From Protopterus annectens (Eukaryota > Chordata > Ceratodontiformes > Protopteridae): 64,000 bases of DNA. Positions 54,581 through 64,000 of this stretch are shown piece after piece. Within the stretch, counting starts at the first letter, position 1, and the number at the start of each line of letters is the position of its first letter. The stretch covers positions 1,998,438,079-1,998,502,078 of the forward strand of contig NC_056733.1 in assembly GCF_019279795.1 (NCBI RefSeq). The letters run 5' to 3'. The position numbers and the translations under genes are program-made. The notes beneath the pieces were generated by a model that worked only from the letters and a program-made list of their open reading frames with translations, ran no database searches and was not told where the DNA came from.

Positions 54581-54780
54581 CTGCCTGGCGACTAATGGAA
54601 TTGGAGCCCAGCTGTAAGCTTCAGGTTCTGAAGTTTGGGGTGTACCACTCTGAAGATGAGAGAAGATCCGGAACTGGTCCAGGATCCACAGACAGTGAAT
54701 TACATGAGGCCACAGGAGGAGGACCAGACTTGAAGCCAGAAGAGCGCAATGACCTTGCTTCTCAAGCTGGCTTTCTTTAA

Positions 54781-57349
54781 CTCATTAACCCGAGTACCTT
54801 CTGAGGGTGCCTAAGTGCTTACACCCGAGCACTCTCAGAGACGCTAGAAATTGTATGCTGTTTCACCAGAGTCCCTTCCACAAGCGCCGGTAACTTTGCA
54901 TTCAATTTTTAGCTCCACTGTTACAAAATTAAGTTTAAAGTACCTGAACTTTGTCGGGTGCCTTCTCAACTTAGTTTTCAGTGTGGAGTATCAACATGTT
55001 CATATTTAAGTTTTGCGAGAAAATCGGCTTGCCATGTACTGTGTATCCGCTTGTGATCACAGCAAGCAGATTCTGTATGTATCAAAGATGCAGCTTTCAG
55101 AGCACATTTTGTTTTTCATCACCTATGATTGGTTTAACCAGTAAAAAAGTGGACCTGTTTCTTAGTCTGCACAATTATGTATATATGTTTATATATAATT
55201 TGTATGAAAAGTTTACAGTTTTATTTCTGGAGCGTCCCGCTGTCAGTTTAGGCAGTTAATAACACCCACAGTATGACATCACTGTGCACACTCCCACCCC
55301 ACCACTGTTAAAGCATTTATGTGCCAGCCTCAGTGCCGCATGCACTATCTTTGATACAAATTCTGATCAATGGTTTTGTTTAAATGTTAATATACTACAT
55401 AACCAATACAATCCATATTAATTACAAATTCCACTTTAACAGCAAATGAACTGCTTCTGGCAAAACCATTACTGAGTCAATTTATTAAGCAGTTAACCAT
55501 CCAAAAATGAAATGAAAATCGGCATCTTGTACAGAATGTAATACAATTGTGCCATCCACACAGCTCTAAATGTGTGCATTAAGTGGTCCTCAACTTACTT
55601 CCCCAGACTCTTTTATTAAAACTTCTACAACTGCAAAAAAGATACAACAGAAAGTAAGTTTATAACTCAACCTCCAATCATAACATTCTGAATATGCATA
55701 CAAATTAAATTATGTGTAGTTACATAAGCACCCACGTATCTGTTTACAATCCCATGTACTTTTTGTAGGGTGCAAAAGTGTTGCATTACACTGTCGCTGG
55801 CAGTGGGTTTCTGCTCACTAACACTCTGCCTCACCCCCACACACATGCAGTAAGACCAAGCTTAGCTGACTGACGTTTCGTTGTCACTTGCAACACAACT
55901 TGTTAACTACAGAGAACAGGAAGCCGCATGCCAACAGTGTCCTGTAGGCTGCCTCACCAAGCCTGAAATTAATGCCTAATTTACAGACATTTCTCAACCA
56001 TCTTCATTTCATCAGATCAGCTCACACTTGCCCTCCAAGTGCTCCTTGATGAAAAACACTTTTGTATCCATCACTGGACAGGCAACACCAAGTTTTGGTA
56101 ATACAGAACCCGTTCTATAAACGTGTTCGGTAGTGTTTAGTCCCCTTCTGCAGTGTAAGGGTGCTACAGAAATAAAAATATATTAAACTGCACTCAGTTA
56201 CCCCCTGTTCTATGCATACATAGCTGGGAACTTCCACTGGAAAATCCCCAGCATCAAGCACTTCCGCCTTCATACTTTTAGCCAATCGGTTTCGACTGTG
56301 TGACGTCATTAAACGACAAACGGTATAATAATGTTTCATACTTCTGACGACCAGATAAAGAGTTGGTTTATTAACTTATCAATTTTCACAAGTGGCAAGG
56401 ATCGTGATGCTGGCACGGTATACACGTATTCACTCTTTTCACTACCCGTCTCTACTTTTTCTAACTAAACGTACAGTTTATTTCTGGAAAAACTTCGGGG
56501 GATGTTGATACACCAGGAGTACGTGGTGGGGATACGGTTACCATTCAAACAATCCACCATGTGTGGTAATTATATAAATATCAAATATCTTTATACAATG
56601 ATGCCATTAGACACAATCGGGGATAATAAAAGTTTGAGATGCGTACACCCTTCAAAATCTAGATGCCCCCCATGGTTATTTTGATTCCGCCACCAAAGCG
56701 GGGGTTGAAAAGGTGACGACTTGGCTGTATATTTAATTTTATTTTGTATTCAGCTAACTCGCCAAGTCAACAGGCCCTGTTGGGGAATATACAAAATGTA
56801 GTTGAAAGCAGATACATTGACGACTAGCCTTAGTGTTGACTCTCAACCCTCCAGATTTTTTCCCTGATTTACGACGGTCCCGCATAAAATACCATCATTA
56901 CATTTGGCTTTCTCCATTTTTCTTCCGCTATGAGGTCAGCTCAGACACAGACTGATTAATGTTAGAAACACCTACCAGAATCCCCTGATTGATCTTGTAT
57001 GTCCATCACACCCCCTCCAATAAACAAGGCACTCAATCACAAGCAACCAATCCAGTGGGATATCCAAGCAGTAATGTCTGCCAGGGTGGATGGGCACTGC
57101 TGGAAAATAATAGACCATACTCAACTTAGTACACAAAGAATTCTGCACAAAGCCAAAAATAATGGGGCACAAAGGTCCAGAATCAAAATTTTTTAACATT
57201 ACTCTAATTCACTTACCTGTTTTGCATTAACATGCATTTTCTAGGTGATAGAAAGTGTGAAACTGTAATCCTTAGTCATTTATCAGAAAAGCAAACATTT
57301 ATGAGAGATAGGGTAGGAAGAGATAACATGCCCTATCACAAAGAAAGCT
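54781..57349. other. Unassigned AT-rich sequence
   Basis: No DIRS or Penelope homology, no long open frame, no tRNA-like fold or repeat that I can recognise. Open frames are under 95 codons and without motif. Possibly ordinary intergenic DNA or a decayed element. Confidence 0.6.
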
Positions 57350-57357
57350 GGTGGTTG

Positions 57358-57935
57358 CACATACTAGGAAATATTACTGTAGGCTTGTTTGTGGAAATGT
57401 TTCATTTTGGGTACATGTATACCTGGACATAATTATGAGGATGTTGCTTGGGGAAATAATTCATTGTGTATCAGGGAAGTGCTTGTGCATACATGGTCTC
57501 ACTGCTGAAGTGACTGCTGGGCCAATTTGTGTCATTTTGGTGCCTGTGCATACAGAATGCAAACAACTGGCGGGGTTACTGGGGACATATAGAAAGTCAG
57601 TCTGCAAATTACATTGGGTTACATCACTTCTGCTTGTATTATTCTATTTGTGATTATACTGCACATACTAGGAAGTGCTACTGAAGGGTTGTTTGGGGGA
57701 AACATTTTTGTTTAGATGCATGTAAACCTGGACATAGTAATGAGGGTGTTGCTTGGGGAAATAATTCATTGTGCATCAGGGAAGTGCTTGTGCATACATG
57801 GTCTGACTTCTGAAGTGACCGCTGGGCAAAATAGTTTATTGTGCCATTTTGGTGCTTGTGCATACACAATGCAAACAACTGGATCTGTTACTGGGGAAAC
57901 ATAGAAATTAAGTCTGAAAATTGCATATGGTTACA
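57358..57935. repeat. Direct duplication of about 290 bases
   Basis: Copy 1 about 57,358-57,650, copy 2 about 57,662-57,935. Shared landmarks: ACCTGGACATA.TTATGAGG, GGGAAATAATTCATTGTG, CAGGGAAGTGCTTGTGCATA, GTGCATACA.AATGCAAACAA. About 85-90 percent alike by eye. The tail TTCTGCTTGTATTATTCTAT of copy 1 recurs alone at about 58,026. Confidence 0.85.
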
Positions 57936-58570
57936 TTACTTAGAATACACAACAGAAATATAATTATTGTGTAATATGCCATCATATAATAGATCAGACA
58001 CACCATAAGCAGACAAGAAATCACTTCTGCTTGTATTATTCTATTTGTGATTAGTACTTGCATGAGTGAGATAAAGGTGATCACTTGTTGACTACTGCCA
58101 GCATGGAGCTACCATATTTTTTGTGCATTTTTCCTGGCTTTGTCAGTCATGTGTGGAATTTAGGTGGGAGGAAGGGCTCAGTAATATGTAAGTGTTATAC
58201 TATTTTACTGAATTCCTCAAGTGTTCTCCTTAATGATAATGAGTCTGTGTTACACAACAGCTGCACAAGGTAATATAATGAATGCCTAGTCAACAGGTTA
58301 TGTGCAGCAATTATCACCTTTGTCTGAGCATGCATAACTGTGCAGTACTGAAAGGAAGATCATTATCACATTAGCAATAAGTGTAGTTACAATATAGCAG
58401 CGAGTCATTATCACTTTTCTGGTAAAAGTCTCAGCTGTTGTAACTGTTATTCACATAAGTAGAAGTCATTATCACTTTCATGAATGCACAAGCCAGATTG
58501 TGTTCATAGGTTCATACACATGAATATCAGTATGACAGTGGCCTCTCTTGGGAGATAGGGTGATGCTTCT

Positions 58571-58675
58571 GCATACATTGTCTGTAGTTCATTAAGAGGG
58601 GATTTACATGTGCCCTTTCTGTGCATACATTGTCTGTAATTCATTTAGAGGGGATTTACATGTGCCCTTTCTGTG
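58571..58675. repeat. Tandem duplication, 52-base unit
   Basis: GCATACATTGTCTGTA...GTGCCCTTTCTGT occurs twice head to tail (58,571-58,622 and 58,623-58,675) with three differences. Confidence 0.9.
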
Positions 58676-59069
58676 CCCCTTTGTCAGTTACCGGCCAGGC
58701 CCTTATGCACCAAGGCCAGGAAGGTTCCTCTTCAGAGATTTCTGCCAACTGCTCTTGTGTTGGTGGGTGCATCATGGGGGGGGGGGGGCATACCCAGCCA
58801 TCCATGGATCTTCTGATTGACTTGGACTGCAGTTGGGAACTTGGAGACTGTTCTGCTCAGTCCCATAGTACTGCTGTCTTAGGTAAGTATGGCCTCAGGG
58901 CTGCCACTGTGATGCAGTTTCCCTCCGGGAAAGGACACAAGCAAAAAGACAAAGCCTTGGGCAGTCTTAGTCTTTTCACATCTTCTCTTGGTTGAGATCT
59001 CCACTCAGTCTCCCTCTCTTCAGGTGTAGGGAATGTATGTAGGTCAGGGCAAGACCCTTTACATTAGCT

Positions 59070-59660
59070 CCCCCCTTTGAGTCCTTATGACAATTGCCGA
59101 AAGGACACATGTAAACGGAAAAGGCAGAGGTAAGGCAGAGTTATGGCATTGCATGCAATCAGGAGTCATTGCTGCTACCAGCTTCCCCACATCCAGTGTG
59201 AAGGTATACTGGGTTGCAGGAAGCGGTATGCATTGGAGTGGAGTACTGCAGTTGGAAGAGAGGTGTTCCATCTACCCTGAGCCCGACATCCTTGTGCTTC
59301 ACATTGGAGGGAATAATGTCATCAGTCAACCACTTGGAAGGATACGGTTTCAAATCAGAGCAATATTTGAACACCTGCAGTCATGGTGGCCACGTTGTCA
59401 TTGTGTGGTCTAACAGAATTCCTCAACAGATGTGGGAAAAAGCAAAGTCAACGGGCAGCGCACAAGGCCAGACGTTTACAGAATGGGTTCATGCATGGCT
59501 TGATGCACAGGGCTGGTGGATCTACGATCTGTCATGACAGCATCACCGCAGATGTTTACCTGTTCAGATGAGATGGCGTTCACCTAACTAAGGAGGGTAT
59601 TGCCTTGTTCTTGACTGACCTCCACAATGGCGTGAGGAGAGCTATGCAAGATTGGTAGTA
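59070..59660 (+). pseudogene. SGNH/GDSL-type hydrolase domain remnant
   Basis: A plus-strand coding remnant: VKVYWVAGSGMHWSG (about 59,199-59,243), PDILVLHIGGNNVI (about 59,283-59,325, the G-N-D/N block), then after a frameshift near 59,385 VVWSNRIPQQMWEKAKSTG, and at the end DGVHLTKEGIALFLTDLHNG (about 59,572-59,632), the Asp-x-x-His block. This is the layout of SGNH hydrolase domains seen in some tyrosine-recombinase (Ngaro) and non-LTR retrotransposons. The catalytic Ser block is not evident (AGSGMHW may be its remnant). Two or more lesions. A donor-like AGGTAAGTAT (58,881) and acceptor-like CTCTCTTCAGG (59,013-59,023) lie upstream. Its parent element is unknown. Confidence 0.6.
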
Positions 59661-60499
59661 TGCAGCTTGTGAGAAGAATGGAAAACACCCATGACTAAGT
59701 AGGGACCAGTATGGTAAGTAAAACTCTATTATGAAATGTGTTGTGTAAAATATATTTTTATGAGTTTGACAAATAACTGTGGTAAGGAGCTGGTGAAGAT
59801 GCTGAGAAAGAACTGTTTTAGGAGACTGCTAGCACGTACAATCTAATATGTCAGTAACCATCCTGCAATACTTCTTTTTTATTCTGTTTTTATCAGGCAT
59901 GTGTAGAGTTTAGTTGACAGGAAGGGCTTAGTAATACAGAACTTGATCCCATGGGACCAGTGCTGAATGGACATATGTAAAGAGAAAAGGCATAGGTAAG
60001 GCAGACTGCTGACACTGAAGGAGGTTATGAGACTGCAGTGGTATCAGCTGTCTGAGTGGGTAGCTAGCACAGCTCAGATGGCCTTGCCTGCTACTGAAGT
60101 CTCATGCCTATCCTGGGTTCGTTAGTGGCGTGGCGGTCCTTACCTTGCTTTTTCTCTTTACATGTACCCATTCAGAAGTATGTTGGCTACACCAAGAATG
60201 TGTATATTTACAATCATATGTGTCTGCATGGTAAAACAACTGCTTCTGAATGCTGTACACATGTACATATATCAGTTTTGCTAGGACTCATTTTATGGAA
60301 ATTATGATTTTTTTCATATTTTGGTAAATAACTTTGCAAGGGAGCATGTCAGTGTGCCAAGTAATACTTCATTTTGAAGACGGTATTGATAGTTCCAACA
60401 TGGTAAAATAATGGTGCCTGTATGTTGTACTCCTGTACAGATATCAAAAGTTGTTTTGGACTTAGGTTATGGAAATTATGATTTTTTTTTCATATTTTG
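59661..60499. other. Unassigned sequence with short dispersed repeats
   Basis: No gene. Segments echo nearby DNA: 59,897-59,935 resembles 58,140-58,180 (GGAAGGGCTTAGTAATA), 59,970-60,005 resembles 59,103-59,140 (AAAAGGCATAGGTAAGGCAGA), and 60,250-60,340 resembles 60,420-60,510 (TTATGGAAATTATGATTTTT). Confidence 0.6.
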
Positions 60500-60811
60500 G
60501 TAACTAAGGTAGCAGCCACTGCTATGAACCCTAAAGCTCAAAGCACTAGCAGTGCAAGACCTTGTCATTGGAAAGAATAGTCTGTACTTGGGATTTTCTC
60601 TTCTGTAGCCTGTGAACAGGAAGGGAAGCTACACAAGTGATGGTATTCAGGCGAGCACCTATGAACTTTAGATCCCAAGTGGGACTCAGCTGAGATTTTG
60701 AGTGATTTACGGTAATGCCCAGATGGATGAATAAGTGTAGGATGAAATCAATTGCTTTAAGCAGTAGATGCCTGGTGGGGGCAGTGATAAGCCAAACTTC
60801 TAGATGAGGAA
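60500..60811 (-). pseudogene. Old DIRS copy N: RT thumb fragment
   Basis: On the minus strand LEVWLITAPTRHLLLKAIDF (YLDD region decayed to LEVW), then HLGITVNHSKSQLSPTWDLKFIGARLNTITCVASLP (about 60,730-60,610), the RT thumb of a DIRS-type element. It is cut at 60,811 by M; the upstream part must be beyond the right edge. Confidence 0.65.
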
Positions 60812-61264
60812 AAGTACAGTTTTGTACCTACCATAAATGTAGATGTTCGAGGATCCACATTGCTGCAGTCCTTACTATTGGGTAGTCCGCTGTCCAGTCG
60901 GCCCGAATACCAGAGTATATGGCTGACGTCGGTCAGGGCGCATTAGACTGACGTCAGTACGTCAGGGTACTAATGCGCATGACCGACGTCATATCCTCAG
61001 TCTTTTCTTGCCCCAGATGTCAGAAGACCCTAAAAAGACAAGGCCCAAAAAACCTGCACCAAAATTATGTACAATATATACAAAAATATATACAAAAATG
61101 GCAACATATAACCTCACCTACACAACCACCCCTAAACACAGAGGGGAAGGAGGGAGGGTAAATTGGACTGCAGCAATGTGGATCCTCGAACATCTACATT
61201 TATGGTAGGTACAAAACTGTACTATGTTCTTCGTTCCACATTGCTGCAGTCCTTACTATTGGGT
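60812..61264 (-). repeat. M right ITR, spacer and ICR
   Basis: ITR 60,812-61,020, with TGACGTCA at 60,949-60,956 and no TATA box of the usual kind (GGTACTAATGCG instead); short spacer; ICR 61,165-61,264 joining GGATCCTCGAACATCTACATT to TTCTTCGTTCCACATTGCTG. Confidence 0.85.
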
Positions 61265-61299
61265 AGAATCCCAAAGCAGAGGTAAGGGAGGCTGGCAAA

Positions 61300-62340
61300 T
61301 CATAAAGAAGTAGGAGCTGACAACATGCCTTGCAAAACAGCTGTGGCAAAACCAGCCCTAGACTTAGAGTAGATAGGAAGGTGATAATGCTTAGAGAAAG
61401 TATGCACTGAACTCCAAGTAGCTGCCTCCAAAATATCCTTAGTTGCCACCCCTTAGAAATGCTGTTGAAGTGGCAGTAGCCCTAGTGGAATGAGGCCTAA
61501 TCCCAGCTGGAATCTCCTTGCCATGATGGGAATAACAAAATGCAATGCAAAACCCAATCCACCTAGAAATAGTTTGTTTTGACACAGGCTTGCCCTGCGA
61601 ACTCAAAGCAAAAGAAACAAACAACTGCTGAGACTGCCTAAAATCCTTAGTCCTGCTTAAATAATAACGCAATTGCCTGTGTACATCTAAAGTGTGCAAA
61701 ATCTTTTCCCCTTTATTTAGGGGTCTGCATAAAAAGTAGGCAAATGAATAGTTTGGTTTAAAGCCACACTAGAAACCACCTTAGGCATAAAGGAAGGATT
61801 AGTACGTAATGATACCCTATCCTTATGGAAAATCAAAAGGGCTCTACTGCCATAAGGGCCTGCAACTCAGACACCCTTCTTGCAGAAGTAATAGCCAACA
61901 GAAAAGCAGTCTTCCATGACAAATATTTCAATTCAGCAGTAGCCGCAGGCTCAAAAGGTTGTAGAGTAAGTTTTTCCAACACAAAATTGAGATCCCAAGC
62001 AGGAGTAGGAGCTCACGTGGGGTCTTATATTCTTTGCCCCTCTAAGAAACTGCTTGAACAAAGGATGCGAAAACAATGGTGGATCACAATCATAGTGAGC
62101 TGAAATTGCTGCAGCATGAATCTTAATGGAAGAGAAAGACAAACCTTTGTCCAATAACTCAGTAAGATATTGAACAGCCACACTCAAATTAGGCTCAGAA
62201 ACCTCCAAATTCTTTGCTGTACTCCAAAATAAAAATCTCTTCCATTTTTCTGCGTACAGTTTCCTTGTACTAGGTCTTCTAGCTTCCATAATCACATTTA
62301 AAACTTGTTGAGGAAGTTGAGACCTGCTGTGTTTCAACAC
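61300..62340 (-). pseudogene. M tyrosine recombinase
   Basis: MEARRPSTRKLYAEKWKRFLFW and FSSIKIHAAAISAHYD (frame ending 61,951), frameshift near 62,015, the SARRVSEL-type box near 61,870 in a shifted frame, then 61,699-61,439 with HRQLRYYLSRTKDFRQSQ, SKQTISRWIGFCIAFCY, HSTR, frameshift at about 61,450, and KHYHLPIYSKSRAGF with the Tyr, stop at about 61,300. Three frameshifts; catalytic residues all encoded. Confidence 0.8.
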
Positions 62341-64000
62341 AGAATATGCCAGGCTGTTAGATGAAGAGAGTGAAGCTTGACATTGAGCAGATGACCGTCC
62401 TTCTGAGATAACAGATGAGGAATCAAAGGTAAAGGCCATGGAGGCTTCCTTACCAGACTCCTTAGTAGTGGGTACCAGTGTTGCCGAGGCCAATCTGGAG
62501 CTATCAAAATCATCCTTGGCTTGTCTTGTCTGACTTTTAATAGCACCTTTGGAAGAAGAGGCAGAGGTGGAAAGGCATACACATGAAGGTTTTTCCAACT
62601 GAAAGACAGAGCATCCACTTTCCAAGCTGTGCGATGAAACCCCTTTGTGCAAAACTTTGGCAGCTGGTGGTTTAGTGGAGAAGCGAACAGATCTATGTCT
62701 GGAGTTCCCATGACACTGTCAATTTCTGAAATACATGAAGATCCAGTTTCCACTCGTGGGGATCCATGATTTGTCTGCTTAACACATCTGCTAAGGAGTT
62801 CTGTGCTCCTGGCAGAAACCTTGCCTGAAGAGTCAGTTGCAAGCTTAGCTCAGTCTCCCATAAAATCATTGCTTGCCTGCATAGAGGATAAGAATGTGTT
62901 CCCCCTTGCTTGTTGATGTACCACATGACAGTTGTGTTGTCTGTTAGAATCAACACCTGCCCTGGAAGAAGTAACTCCTTTAAAGCCATTAATGCAAACT
63001 GGACTGCTAACATCTCCTTCATGTTGATATGTAGATGCTGTAGTCTGGCAGGCCACTTGTCTTGTATCCACTTTCCATTTAGATGAGCTCCCCAAGCAAT
63101 GTCCGAGGCATCTGTCGTTAAAATCTGACTCGCCTCTGGCCGGGTCACAGAGTCCCTTGTTTAGGTGACATTCCTGAGCCCACCACAAAAATTCTTTTTG
63201 AAGGCAAGGTATTATTTGAATGACAGTGTCCAAATCCTGGCAGTGCTGTGTCCATACATTCTTGAGATACCATTGTAGCTTCCTCATATGCAGTTTGGCA
63301 TTGGGAAGCACCAGAATACAAGATGCCATGAACCCTAATGCTTGAAGGACTGTCCTTGCAGTCAGCACGGACTGATGAGATAGTTGATGGAAGTAAAGTG
63401 ATAGACTCTTTTGTTTGTCCGGGGTTAAAAGGCCATCTGGGCTGCTGTATTCAGTCTCACACCCAGAAAGCACATGTCTTGAGAGGGTACTAGACTGGAC
63501 TTTATTTCGTTCACAGAATACCCTAGGCATCTTAGCACTGCTATAACATATTCCAGATGCTGTAGAAGGTCTTCCTTTTCTTGAGCCAGAATCAGGCAGT
63601 CGTCCAAGTAAGGATAGATTTGAATTCCTTGTAGCCTGAAGTAAGCTATCACTGGAGCCAGAACCTTTGTGAATACTCTGGGCAGTAGATAAGCCAAAGG
63701 GCAATGCAGAGAACTGATAATGAGAATTTCCAGCTCGAAACCGCAGATACTTCCTGCAACTTAGCCTTATAGGCACATGAAGGTAAGCTTCCTTGAGATC
63801 TAAAGTTACCATCCAGTGATCTTTGCCCAGCAGAGGTAAAAGCTGTTGTAACGTCAACATCTTGAACTTGGGAATGTCCAGATAAGTGTTGAGGAGAGAT
63901 AAATCCAAAATTGGTCTCCACGTGTTCCCCTTCTTTGGTACTAGGAACAGGCGAGAATAAAATCCTAGGCCCCTTTCGGATACAGGGACTGGCTGAATGG
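62334..64000 (-). pseudogene. M reverse transcriptase, RNase H and Dam-like domain
   Basis: RT from the edge: KFKMLTLQQLLPLLGKDHWM, VTLDLKEAYLHVPI, FSALPFGLST; a two-base loss near 63,685 shifts the frame to VFTKVLAPVIAYF and the intact IYPYLDDCLILAQ (about 63,620-63,590). Connection LHMRKLQWYLKNVW, RNase H TTDASDIAWGAH, HINMKEMLAV, LTDNTTVMWYINKQGG, SLADVLSRQ (63,148-62,770), then the Dam-like DIDLFASPLN, WKVDALSFSW, YAFPPLPLLPKVLLKV to about 62,530 and the linker to 62,334. Three or more frameshifts. Confidence 0.85.

Larger units (their letters stand above)
53142..54780 (-). mobile_element. DIRS copy L, 5-prime truncated
   Basis: Right terminus GTTATGTACTCACCATAACC at 53,142 and its inverted copy GGTGAGTACATAAC at 53,493-53,506 (ICR), so a different terminal family from A-K. 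The YR lies above it; the RH-YR linker ends near 54,780, where homology stops. No gag, RT or left ITR seen. It appears inserted in the RT of O. Confidence 0.6.
60812..64000 (-). mobile_element. DIRS copy M, continues past the right edge
   Basis: Low end AAGTACAGTTTTGTACC at 60,812, following GGAA of N. Right ITR, spacer, ICR, YR, MT, RH and most of RT are in the window; gag and left ITR are not. Terminal variants (GAGGATCCACATTGC) separate it from the other copies. Confidence 0.85.

Noticed and set aside
54781-57349. Possible host exons
   Set aside because: Small open frames (up to about 90 codons) lack domain motifs and consistent splice context; nothing supports a gene.
1-64000. LTR retrotransposon or provirus
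   Set aside because: No direct LTRs, primer-binding site, protease or DDE integrase; the ends are inverted and the integrase is a tyrosine recombinase.
1-64000. CRISPR array, prokaryotic operons, tRNA or rRNA genes
   Set aside because: No spaced short repeats, no ribosome-binding sites before genes, no tRNA-like or rRNA-like segment recognised.

Overview
This window is eukaryotic, almost certainly vertebrate, repeat-dense DNA. No host gene, tRNA, rRNA or prokaryote-type operon could be supported. Nearly everything between 1 and 54,780, and again from 60,500 to 64,000, is tyrosine-recombinase retrotransposon of the DIRS group, mostly on the minus strand and in many generations. A large amphibian-type genome (salamander or caecilian) fits this DIRS load, but that is inference from repeat content, not from a marker gene.

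I name the DIRS copies A to O, except that E is a Penelope-like element. A complete copy reads, on the minus strand: left inverted terminal repeat (ITR) with a TATA box and usually a perfect TGACGTCA site; gag with an N-terminal Cys/His cluster; reverse transcriptase (RT) plus RNase H (RH) plus a Dam-methyltransferase-like (MT) domain; tyrosine recombinase (YR); an internal complementary region (ICR); a spacer; and the right ITR. Copy-specific bases shared by the two ITRs let me pair the ends of A, B, C, D, F, G and K across many kilobases of inserted DNA.

Layout. Old copy I (1-887 and 42,054-42,700) is split in its RT by H (888-42,053). H is split in gag by F (5,065-41,472). F is split in its 3-prime end by A (5,389-30,707) and in its YR by G (31,597-37,137). 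A is split in its RT by B (8,202-28,065). B is split in gag by D (11,989-20,221) and in a duplicated gag segment by C (21,747-27,251). D is split in gag by the plus-strand Penelope-like element E (about 15,940-18,515). The deepest chain is I > H > F > A > B > D > E, seven layers. A second, shallower stack lies at 42,700-54,780: K (44,090-49,691) inside old copy J, next to eroded copies O and L. At the right edge, M (60,812 to beyond 64,000) sits inside the RT of old copy N.

The stretch 54,780-60,500 is not DIRS. It holds unassigned AT-rich sequence, a 0.3-kb direct duplication, several short repeats, and a plus-strand remnant of an SGNH/GDSL-type hydrolase domain like those carried by some retrotransposons.

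No copy has all its reading frames intact, so the elements look non-autonomous now. The ITR promoters, ICRs and some domains (B RT and YR, D RT, E RT-endonuclease) are well preserved, which suggests the inner layers are fairly young.
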